In this document: piece after piece, positions 36,372-43,400 of the stretch
How the letters are laid out: each line of letters begins with the position of its first letter
Position numbering within the stretch: the stretch's first letter is position 1
NCBI GenBank assembly: GCA_964572965.1
Contig: CAZNHL010000015.1
Coordinates: 1-60,538, forward strand
Length of the DNA: 60,538 bases
Direction: 5' to 3'
Source: CAZNHL01 sp964572965
GTDB lineage: Bacteria > Bacteroidota > Bacteroidia > Cytophagales > UBA9547
Made by a program: the position numbers and the translations under genes
Notes under the pieces: generated by a model
What the model saw: only the letters and a program-made list of their open reading frames with translations
The model's database searches: none
Told to the model about the DNA's origin: nothing

Positions 36372-36418
36372 TTTTGCTATTAAATACTCAATACTATTTT
36401 AAGGATAACTCCCTTACC

Positions 36419-37999
36419 ATGATTAAGAAATTTGATTTAGTAGTAAGCCCCGAAGTTGGCTTTGATGATGCTGCCCTTGAGCGATATATGCTTAAAGAGT
36501 TGGGGTTGAAAACAACAGATCCTGTTATTATCAGGAAATTACGCCGTTCTATTGATGCCCGCAGCCGTCACATGGTTAAGGTTAACCTTTCGGTAGAAGT
36601 TTATATCAATGAAAAACCGGGAGAGGAGATTACTTATAAACCTGAATTTGCCAACGTTGCCGGCAAGCCAGCAGTGATTATTGTAGGAGCCGGTCCTGCG
36701 GGGATTTTTGCTGCTATGAAAGCCATTGAAATGGGTTTCAAGCCAATTGTACTCGAACGCGGTAAAGATGTCCGTGCCAGACGCCGTGACCTGGCAGCTA
36801 TCAATAAAGATCATGTCGTAAACCCGGATTCAAACTATTGTTTTGGAGAAGGAGGAGCTGGAACTTACTCAGACGGCAAGCTTTATACCCGTTCACACAA
36901 AAGAGGTGATGTAAGACGTATCCTTGAAATTCTGGTGGCACACGGGGCTAAAGAAGATATACTGGTAGATGCGCATCCACACATAGGAACCAACAAACTT
37001 CCGACTATCATTGCAGAGTTCAGAGAAACCGTATTGAAGCATGGCGGGGAAGTGATGTTTGATACCCGGGTAACAGACTTTATCCTCCAGGAAAAAGAAA
37101 TCAAAGGTGTTATAACAGAGAAAGGAGAAGAACTTTTAGGCATTGGTGTTGTATTGGCAACAGGCCACTCAGCCCGTGATATATTCGAATTATGTCATAA
37201 AAGACAAGTCCTTATTGAAGCAAAGCCTTTTGCATTGGGGGTGCGTATTGAGCACCAGCAGAGCCTCATTGACCGCATTCAGTATCATTGCAATGACCGT
37301 GGACCTTATTTGCCTGCATCGAGTTATGCTTTGGTAGAACAGGCAAAATACAAAGGAGTAGATCGTGGGGTTTTCTCATTCTGCATGTGCCCGGGAGGAT
37401 TTATTGTACCCTCAGCTACAGCACCGGGAGAAGTAGTAGTAAACGGGATGTCGCCAAGCAGGCGTGACAGTCATTATTCTAACTCAGGAATGGTGGTAGC
37501 GGTGGAACTGGAGGATATTCCTCAATTTGCGAAGTACGGAGCACTAAGTGCTTTGGAGTTTCAGAAATCAGTTGAGCAGAAAGCATGGGAGCTGGGCGGT
37601 AAAACGCAGGTTGCTCCTGCACAGCGTATGGTCGACTTTGTGAAGAATAAAGTTTCTTCATCTTTACTGGATACTTCTTATCAGCCCGGATTGCATTCGG
37701 TTTCTATGTATGATGTTTTGCCTGAACATATCAGTCACCGCCTGCGCGATGGCTTCACCGCTTTCGGGCGAAAAATGAATGGCTACCTGACCAACGACGC
37801 TCAGATTGTAGGAGTAGAAAGCCGCACTTCGTCGCCGGTACGTATTCCCAGAAGCAAAGAAACCTGCGAGCATGTAGAAATAAACCGTTTGTACCCTTGT
37901 GGCGAAGGCGCCGGTTATGCAGGAGGAATCGTTTCGGCAGCCATGGATGGTGAAAGATGTGTGCAGAGTCTTATTGAAAAATACGGGTCTAAACAATAG
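36419..37999 (+). CDS. FAD-dependent dehydrogenase of the COG2509 type
   Basis: I start at MIKKFDLVVS, giving 526 residues. A small N-terminal domain (about 1-80, with the R-K-L-R-R-S-I-D basic patch) precedes the dinucleotide fold GAGPAGIFAA (about 90-99). FGEGGAGTYSDGKLYTR, the CMCPGGFIVPSATAPGE segment and GEGAGYAGGIVSAAMDGE near the C terminus are signatures of the uncharacterised FAD-dependent dehydrogenase family COG2509. Its substrate is not known. It is followed by a TPR gene two bases after its stop, so the two are surely co-transcribed. Confidence 0.88.
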   Translation: MIKKFDLVVSPEVGFDDAALERYMLKELGLKTTDPVIIRKLRRSIDARSRHMVKVNLSVEVYINEKPGEEITYKPEFANVAGKPAVIIVGAGPAGIFAAMKAIEMGFKPIVLERGKDVRARRRDLAAINKDHVVNPDSNYCFGEGGAGTYSDGKLYTRSHKRGDVRRILEILVAHGAKEDILVDAHPHIGTNKLPTIIAEFRETVLKHGGEVMFDTRVTDFILQEKEIKGVITEKGEELLGIGVVLATGHSARDIFELCHKRQVLIEAKPFALGVRIEHQQSLIDRIQYHCNDRGPYLPASSYALVEQAKYKGVDRGVFSFCMCPGGFIVPSATAPGEVVVNGMSPSRRDSHYSNSGMVVAVELEDIPQFAKYGALSALEFQKSVEQKAWELGGKTQVAPAQRMVDFVKNKVSSSLLDTSYQPGLHSVSMYDVLPEHISHRLRDGFTAFGRKMNGYLTNDAQIVGVESRTSSPVRIPRSKETCEHVEINRLYPCGEGAGYAGGIVSAAMDGERCVQSLIEKYGSKQ

Positions 38000-38001
38000 T
38001 T

Positions 38002-39123
38002 ATGAGGAGCAGCTTCTTTCTTTTAATAATGCTTTTGTCGAACACCATTTATGCCCAGTCGGCATCTGACATGGTCGACAAAGGTATCTTATTTTATCAG
38101 AAAGGGAAGCTTGAAGAAGCTGTAAAAGCTTATACAGAAGCGTTAGTGAAAGATTCTACTTATGTTAACGCCTATATTTGCCGCGGAGCAGCGTACAGGA
38201 TGCAGCGTAAATACAAAGAGGCCTTACGGGACTATGGTCGAGCGCAGCATTTTAAACCGGATATTCCCGATATTTATTACAACAGGAGTAATCTTTTTTT
38301 CGAAATCCGTGACCGCACGCATGCCCTGATAGAGATTAACAAGGCGATAGACCTTGATCCTTACAATAGCAATTTTCAGGTAAGTAAAGGTCTGATCCTT
38401 TTTGAATCAAACAAAAGTGAAGATGCCATTCGTATGTTTCAGTATGCCATTATGCTTGATAGTACAAATGGAAAGGCTTATACAACAATGTGTAATTGTC
38501 TTGTAAGAGATATGCGTTATGATGAGGCTTTGCCGGAGTGTGAGAAAGCGCTAAAATTGAAAGCCAGCGAGTATGCCAATTTGATGAACATCGTAACCAT
38601 TTATCAGAAAAAGCAACCATTGAATAAATCCATTGAGTTGCTTGAAGATATGGAAAAACGTTTTCCGGCGCGCAAGGCAGATATATACAATCAACTAGGT
38701 TATGTGTATATGAAAGACAAGCAATACAAGAAAGCTATGCACTATTATGAGTATCTTATTAAAGAGAAAAAATATGCGTTTGAAGCTAATTATAACCTGG
38801 CTTTTTGTAATCTTAAACTAGAGAAATACAATGAAGCATTGCTTGGTTTTGACAGTGTTATTAAAGAAAATCCGGATTATAGTTATGCTTATGTGAATAG
38901 GGCTTTCTGCTACTATCAGCTCAATAAATTTGAGAAAGCTACAGAAGATTGCAACAAGGCTATAGAAATAGAACCTATGGGGGCTTACGCTTATTTTTTA
39001 CTGGGTAAAATTCATCATTTGTTTAATAAAGACAAAGATGCCTGTGATGCCCTTACCAAAGCAAAGAACCTTGGCAGCAAAGAGCCTGAACTCGCTAAAA
39101 TGATGCAGGAGAGTTGTCGTTAA
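38002..39123 (+). CDS. Secreted TPR-repeat protein
   Basis: The 373-residue product has a signal peptide (about 1-19, ending YAQ), then about ten tetratricopeptide repeats (for example ASDMVDKGILFYQKGKLEEA and AYANVNRAFCY-like units), reaching nearly the C terminus. Such proteins scaffold protein complexes in the periplasm. It starts two bases after the flavoprotein stop and its stop codon overlaps that of the convergent small gene. Confidence 0.88.
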   Translation: MRSSFFLLIMLLSNTIYAQSASDMVDKGILFYQKGKLEEAVKAYTEALVKDSTYVNAYICRGAAYRMQRKYKEALRDYGRAQHFKPDIPDIYYNRSNLFFEIRDRTHALIEINKAIDLDPYNSNFQVSKGLILFESNKSEDAIRMFQYAIMLDSTNGKAYTTMCNCLVRDMRYDEALPECEKALKLKASEYANLMNIVTIYQKKQPLNKSIELLEDMEKRFPARKADIYNQLGYVYMKDKQYKKAMHYYEYLIKEKKYAFEANYNLAFCNLKLEKYNEALLGFDSVIKENPDYSYAYVNRAFCYYQLNKFEKATEDCNKAIEIEPMGAYAYFLLGKIHHLFNKDKDACDALTKAKNLGSKEPELAKMMQESCR

Positions 39124-39338
39124 GTGTTTGGTAATGAGTCTTGTTTCTTGACTTTATGTTCTGCGAGTTTTAAATAATCAGTACAAATGACTTTAATAAA
39201 GTTGTTAGGAGATTGCTTCTGAGCAACAGCCAGTATTGAATCTTTTTGAGCAATACTTACCTGACTATAAGAAGGAAGCGCAAGGAACAAAACGATAATA
39301 AGCTGCTTTAACAGAAGCAGTATAAGCCTAAAGGCCAT
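39120..39338 (-). CDS. Small secreted protein, last gene of the archaemetzincin operon
   Basis: With the start at MAFRLILLLL the product has 72 residues: a signal peptide (about 1-26, ending SYSQ) and a mature part of only about 45 residues rich in Lys and Gln. An upstream start at 39383 gives 87 residues but adds a polar stretch before the hydrophobic core. The gene start overlaps the end of the upstream lipoprotein gene by 11 bases, which suggests translational coupling. No family recognised. Confidence 0.6.
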   Translation of the reverse strand: MAFRLILLLLKQLIIVLFLALPSYSQVSIAQKDSILAVAQKQSPNNFIKVICTDYLKLAEHKVKKQDSLPNT

Positions 39339-39822
39339 CACAATCGTGTACTTCCTCATAAAATAGCTTTTTCTCTGCATCATATATTTTCAGATGTTTT
39401 TTGTCAAAATAATAAAAGCCCTTTTTCATTGCTATTACATAATCTTTATCCGGATTAATGTATTCCTGCATTTTAAGCGAAATGTCTTTGAATGCAGTTT
39501 GGTATTTATATCTGACATCCAGATTTGACGCAGGTAATGTGTCCGGTTTATTGGAGGTCGATTTATTTATTTTTCTTAAATCTGATTTTGTAATTGGTAG
39601 TGCCTTCCAGTGTTTTGTCGGTTTAAATTGATCTAGGTAGTATAACGTTCGGTAATGTTCACATAGGTCAGTAAAACCGAATTGCTCATAAAACTGATAG
39701 CAAACCTGATCTGCAGAGATTTTCTTGTTACTTATCAGTGCTAAATTAAGTTTGTTAGTTTCTTCTTTACCCGAGCAAGATGTAAAAAATAAAGCGATAA
39801 GAAGTAAGCTTATGTGTTTCAT
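39328..39822 (-). CDS. Lipoprotein of unknown function
   Basis: The 164-residue product has a lipoprotein signal (MKHISLLLIALFFTSC, lipid Cys16). The mature part is polar, with a tyrosine-rich middle (YHYFYEQFGF-like and HYRTLYYLDQF) and a C-terminal strand pair. There is no recognised family. It lies 17 bases after the SDR gene and overlaps the next small gene, so it belongs to the same operon. Confidence 0.68.
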   Translation of the reverse strand: MKHISLLLIALFFTSCSGKEETNKLNLALISNKKISADQVCYQFYEQFGFTDLCEHYRTLYYLDQFKPTKHWKALPITKSDLRKINKSTSNKPDTLPASNLDVRYKYQTAFKDISLKMQEYINPDKDYVIAMKKGFYYFDKKHLKIYDAEKKLFYEEVHDCDGL

Positions 39823-39839
39823 AGGATGGTTGTGGAAAT

Positions 39840-40631
39840 TTACTTCACCAGATACTTTCTTACTCCCCAGCGTACAAGTGAAGGGAGAAACCTTTTAGCC
39901 AGATAAAGTGCTTGAGAGCTAAAAGGAAAGCGGATAAACTCTTGTTTTTTGTGTAAAGCCGATAGAATAATAATTGCTGCATCTTTACTGCTTAATGTCG
40001 AGTTGTTGACTACCTTCTCTGCACTGCTTATCACTTCCGGATCACCCTTGCTATGTTGCAGAACCGATGACCTGAAAAAAGTAGGGGTAACGCACTTCAC
40101 TTTAATATTTGTATTGGATAGCTCATGAGCCAATGTTTCTGAGAATGAGATAACCGCAGCTTTGGTAACGTTGTAAGGGCTCATTTTAGGGAAATTGGCA
40201 TAACCCGCAGCGCTGGCAATATTCACAATCATGCCACTGTTTTTCTTCCTGAAATGTGGAAGTATATGGTAGCTTCCCGCCAATACCGATTTTAGATTGA
40301 TATTGATGATCCAATCCCAGTTTTCAAGAGAGTAATCTTCAAATAAAGCACCTTCACCAACACCTGCATTATTAAAAAGAATATCAATGTTATCGGCGGC
40401 ACAGATGTCTTTCAAAAGTAACCTGTATGCTTCTGTTTGGGTAATATCCTGCTCATAGACTTTTAATAGTGGTTGTGTTGAATCAAGAGCAGTTGTTTTC
40501 AGATCAATGGCGTGTATTTTCCACCCATTATCTAAAAGTAGTTGTGTGAGTTCCAGCCCAAGACCGCTGCCTGCACCTGTTATTATTGCACATTTGTTGG
40601 GGTACTGTAAAGCCAGTTTTTTGAATGTCAT
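39840..40631 (-). CDS. Short-chain dehydrogenase/reductase
   Basis: A 263-residue classical SDR: cofactor motif TGAGSGLG (about residues 18-25), NNAG (about 90-93), the catalytic Ser in NIASAAGY and the catalytic YNVTK. The basic residue pattern after strand 2 (DLKTT) suggests NAD preference, a weak inference. The C-terminal hydrophobic helix with ALYLAKRFLPSLVRWG could contact the membrane. It sits inside the five-gene minus-strand unit led by the archaemetzincin. Substrate unknown. Confidence 0.9.
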   Translation of the reverse strand: MTFKKLALQYPNKCAIITGAGSGLGLELTQLLLDNGWKIHAIDLKTTALDSTQPLLKVYEQDITQTEAYRLLLKDICAADNIDILFNNAGVGEGALFEDYSLENWDWIININLKSVLAGSYHILPHFRKKNSGMIVNIASAAGYANFPKMSPYNVTKAAVISFSETLAHELSNTNIKVKCVTPTFFRSSVLQHSKGDPEVISSAEKVVNNSTLSSKDAAIIILSALHKKQEFIRFPFSSQALYLAKRFLPSLVRWGVRKYLVK

Positions 40632-40645
40632 TATGGTGTGTCCTG

Positions 40646-41359
40646 TTATACAGTCTTTGGGTTAATGTCAGATATTATTGATTTATTAATGTTTGTAACA
40701 GCAATAAAACCATACTTATTGTCATAAGCTGACTGCAAAAAAGCAATGAACTTAGGTAAATAATCTTCAGACTCTGCACTGCGGCTGTACAAGTTGTCTT
40801 TGTCAAGTAATAAGAGATTTACTTCTTCTTTTGTCAGCCAGTTTGTTAATCCACTTCCAAAATAATTCAACGACGAGCCTGTTTTACTGTGTACAATATT
40901 ATGGCAACATGCCTCTGCAAAGCTTCCTGTTTTTGATCCTATATTTCCTGTAAAAATCCTGCGGCCAAGAATGAAATAAGGTTGATAGATTGCGCATTCT
41001 GAAAAAATAATCAAAGGTAAAATTCTATTTAAATCTTCAATTTCCTGAGCATAAGTATTGAAGAAGTTTTCCTGGTCTTGATTTCTCTTTGTTACAAAAT
41101 CCTGATATTCTTCAATAGGTGATTTCACCCGTGATTCAATTTCTCTAAGGGTTTTGTGAGTTTTAAAATCACTGTCAAACTGATGGCAATAGGCAATCAT
41201 GTTGCTTGTCCGCTCCGGGATATTATGCCGCAGAAGATACTTGCCAGATTCTGAGTTTAAATATTTACTCAATAATATTCCTTTTCCTTGTAGGTCAGGT
41301 ACAATTTCTGAATAAAACTTCTCATCATTAAAAAAATGCAATGTATTCCAGTCGCTCAT
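40646..41359 (-). CDS. Hypothetical cytosolic protein
   Basis: The 237-residue product has no signal peptide and no membrane segment. It is mixed alpha/beta, with a charged N-terminal half and a middle section containing SECAIYQPYFILGRRIFTG and FAEACCHNIVHSKTG. No known motif. It starts 30 bases after the archaemetzincin stop and ends 14 bases before the SDR gene, which places it firmly in the same operon. Confidence 0.65.
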   Translation of the reverse strand: MSDWNTLHFFNDEKFYSEIVPDLQGKGILLSKYLNSESGKYLLRHNIPERTSNMIAYCHQFDSDFKTHKTLREIESRVKSPIEEYQDFVTKRNQDQENFFNTYAQEIEDLNRILPLIIFSECAIYQPYFILGRRIFTGNIGSKTGSFAEACCHNIVHSKTGSSLNYFGSGLTNWLTKEEVNLLLLDKDNLYSRSAESEDYLPKFIAFLQSAYDNKYGFIAVTNINKSIISDINPKTV

Positions 41360-41389
41360 TATAATTCATTTTGTCAATCAGGCGGATCT

Positions 41390-41974
41390 TTACTTTAATT
41401 TCCAGTTATGCGCCTGTAAATAGGCTTTACAGTCATTACAAAAGCCGGTTTCTTCATCTAATGGATTTCCACCTTCAGCGTCGCGCATAAAGCAAGTCTT
41501 TACCTCACAATGAGGTAAACCTCTCGTATGACCTAATTCGTGTAGCACGACTTTGTAAAATTGTTCTTTCTTGTTGTTTTTTGAAAGTCGGTAGGTAGAT
41601 ACAATACAGGCGTCGCCGGGCCGGTAACCAAGCCCCATGACACCCCAGTCTTTAATACCGTCTTTTGTAGTGCTGATGTCTTTGGACGAAAGCCCTACAA
41701 TGACAGAATCGCTGCCAATGGTGTTTTTTAAGAGTGAAATTAGTATGTCGGCCCTGTATCTGTTGCGTTTTTTATAGTATGATTCCTGAGGAAATGGTAT
41801 GGCCGATCTTAATACAACTTTCGGGTAAATGTTGTGAATCTCTTTCAGGATGTTTTTAGCTTCTTGGTTAGGAAAACCTTCATAAGGCTGAATAACGATA
41901 ACAGTATCCTGCTTGTTAAAAGGAGAACAGCCAATACAAAAGCTTAAAATTATTAATAAAAGAGTGATTTTCAT
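41390..41974 (-). CDS. Archaemetzincin-type zinc metalloprotease, lipoprotein
   Basis: The 194-residue product contains the complete archaemetzincin signature: HELGHTRGLPHC with zinc ligands His145, His149 and His155, catalytic Glu146, then Cys156, Cys161, Met163 (the metzincin Met-turn) and a CNDC pair at 179-182, which should bind a second, structural zinc. A lipoprotein signal with lipid Cys16 precedes it, so the enzyme acts at the envelope, unlike the cytosolic archaeal forms. It heads a five-gene operon. Confidence 0.93.
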   Translation of the reverse strand: MKITLLLIILSFCIGCSPFNKQDTVIVIQPYEGFPNQEAKNILKEIHNIYPKVVLRSAIPFPQESYYKKRNRYRADILISLLKNTIGSDSVIVGLSSKDISTTKDGIKDWGVMGLGYRPGDACIVSTYRLSKNNKKEQFYKVVLHELGHTRGLPHCEVKTCFMRDAEGGNPLDEETGFCNDCKAYLQAHNWKLK

Positions 41975-42044
41975 TTCAGGATAAGGGCTAAGTATCTGGC
42001 AAGTTAAGGGTTACTTGTTTTAGTCAGCTTTGGTTAGCATTGTG

Positions 42045-42620
42045 CTATTGCAATTTTCTCAGATACTTTGGCCCGTACCACAACCAGAAACCAGTAATGG
42101 TAAACAGGAGTAGAGCAAGACCGGTAACTGTGGTATAGATCAGTTTCATAGTGCCATTTTTAATGCCTAGTAATTTGTCGAGTATCGAGCCATCGTGAAT
42201 ATGTTCGATGAAATCGGCACGACGTTTTTCAATGTGCAAGAGTTTGCCTGTGCTGCAATCTATCTGCAGACTCAAATATTCTTCTTTACAGCTAAATTTT
42301 GCCATTCCCTTTTCTGGTCTTAAATCTATGCGGTCAGTAGCTATAGAGAGGTCTTTAGAAACAGAATCGTGTAGCGTTTGTGTAGCAATCTTCATAAGAC
42401 TGTCGAGTGGCAGCCATGTTTTTATATCTGAAGAGGTACCTTCATAAGTTTTAGCCAGGAGGAACCCGTTACTGTGCTTTTTCCATCCAAGTAATACACC
42501 GCTTATAGAAATAAAGAAAAAGAAAATGAAGAGTAAAGCCCCGGCGCTACGGTGTAGTTTGCGGGCTAAACGAAGAACCTGGGTATGTTTTTGTTTTTTA
42601 GTAACAGGAGTCGAAGCCAT
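42045..42620 (-). CDS. PepSY-associated TM-helix protein
   Basis: The 191-residue product has an N-terminal membrane helix (about 28-48, after RKLHRSAGALL), a periplasmic PepSY-like domain, and a second helix near the C terminus (about 160-182). This is the short form of the PepSY-TM family often encoded next to TonB receptors for iron or haem uptake, in agreement with the divergent receptor gene 800 bases away. The exact transport role is not established. The following minus-strand gene (archaemetzincin) starts 70 bases away. Confidence 0.82.
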   Translation of the reverse strand: MASTPVTKKQKHTQVLRLARKLHRSAGALLFIFFFFISISGVLLGWKKHSNGFLLAKTYEGTSSDIKTWLPLDSLMKIATQTLHDSVSKDLSIATDRIDLRPEKGMAKFSCKEEYLSLQIDCSTGKLLHIEKRRADFIEHIHDGSILDKLLGIKNGTMKLIYTTVTGLALLLFTITGFWLWYGPKYLRKLQ

Positions 42621-42708
42621 TAGTGAGATAAAGTAAAACCGTTTTAAAGGTAAAGTCAGATCTTGTCAAAAACAATTTTGTGGTATTTTTCTTTTATGAA
42701 ATTGTCTT

Positions 42709-42716
42709 TATCTTTG
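42709..42716 (+). promoter_or_regulatory. Candidate -7 box (TATCTTTG) before the ATG-less gene
   Basis: An exact TAnnTTTG match. Transcription would start near 42722, only about 15 bases before the first in-frame sense codon. A -33 element at a normal distance is not evident. Confidence 0.4.
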
Positions 42717-42736
42717 GTTTTGGGTGTAAAAAATAA

Positions 42737-43276
42737 ATTTATCTGATCAGGTTATCTTCCATAGTACTTCTACTGGCGCTTTTGTTACAATTTGGCGGCT
42801 ATCAGTTGCTATTTCCATTAGTCAGGCAATCAGTGCGTGAAGATGTACAAGCTAAAATAGCCGAGGGTGTAGCAGATGGTGATCAGGTACGTTTTTCTTT
42901 CAAACTCAATTCAGACGAATACAAGCAGCTGGAGTGGACGGAAGACGATGAGTTCCGTCTAAAAGGCATGATGTATGATGTTATCGAAATGCAAGTAAAA
43001 GACGGTTATGTAAACATCAGGTGCTATCAGGATAATATAGAAGCAGAGCTGATGGCTTATCTGGATGCACTTGTGGACGCCAATCTGGGAAAGCTGGGCC
43101 AGGGCGCAAAAAAACTCCTCGATTATATTAAAATCATTTTTATTGCATGTGCAGAGGAAACTTTATTTAATATTTATTCTTCACTTCAGTATTCTCAACA
43201 GTTCTTTAAAATATTCAGGCAGGTACGTTTATTACCGGCTCACCTCATGTCCGTTTATCTCCCGCCCGAGGTTTAA
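42737..43276 (+). CDS. Small membrane-anchored protein without an ATG start
   Basis: The frame is open from 42737 (just after a TAA stop) to 43276. A leader IYLIRLSSIVLLLALLLQFG looks like the N-terminal signal anchor of a Bacteroidota protein type that runs LLLALLLxFGGYQLLF, but there is no ATG before the hydrophobic core. ATT (42737) or TTG (42782) are the possible starts, the latter cutting into the signal. The remainder is an acidic domain with a later Cys-containing helix (IACAEETLFNIY). I think the true start is at 42737 or an indel hides it. It could act together with the downstream TonB receptor. Confidence 0.6.
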   Translation: MYLIRLSSIVLLLALLLQFGGYQLLFPLVRQSVREDVQAKIAEGVADGDQVRFSFKLNSDEYKQLEWTEDDEFRLKGMMYDVIEMQVKDGYVNIRCYQDNIEAELMAYLDALVDANLGKLGQGAKKLLDYIKIIFIACAEETLFNIYSSLQYSQQFFKIFRQVRLLPAHLMSVYLPPEV

Positions 43277-43307
43277 CACACCTTTTTATTTTATAGTGTA
43301 GTTATTT

Positions 43308-43332
43308 ACCCGGGAGCCTCTGGCTGCCGGGT
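43308..43332 (+). terminator. GC-rich hairpin between the membrane protein and the TonB receptor gene
   Basis: The stem ACCCGG-AGCC / GGCT-CCGGGT has one bulge on each arm. It lacks a clear T-run, so termination is uncertain. Confidence 0.4.
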
Positions 43333-43350
43333 ATCTCAACTATCACGTGT

Positions 43351-43367
43351 GTTTTGCTAAGCAAAAC
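43351..43367. promoter_or_regulatory. Palindrome GTTTTGCT-A-AGCAAAAC, possible operator
   Basis: Perfect 8-base arms with a 1-base centre lie 34 bases before the chosen start of the TonB-dependent receptor gene. Its position fits an operator of a metal- or haem-responsive repressor, but no copy was found elsewhere in the window to support it. Confidence 0.35.
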
Positions 43368-43400
43368 TTCTTTTATTGGGTTGTAATTATGATATATTGT

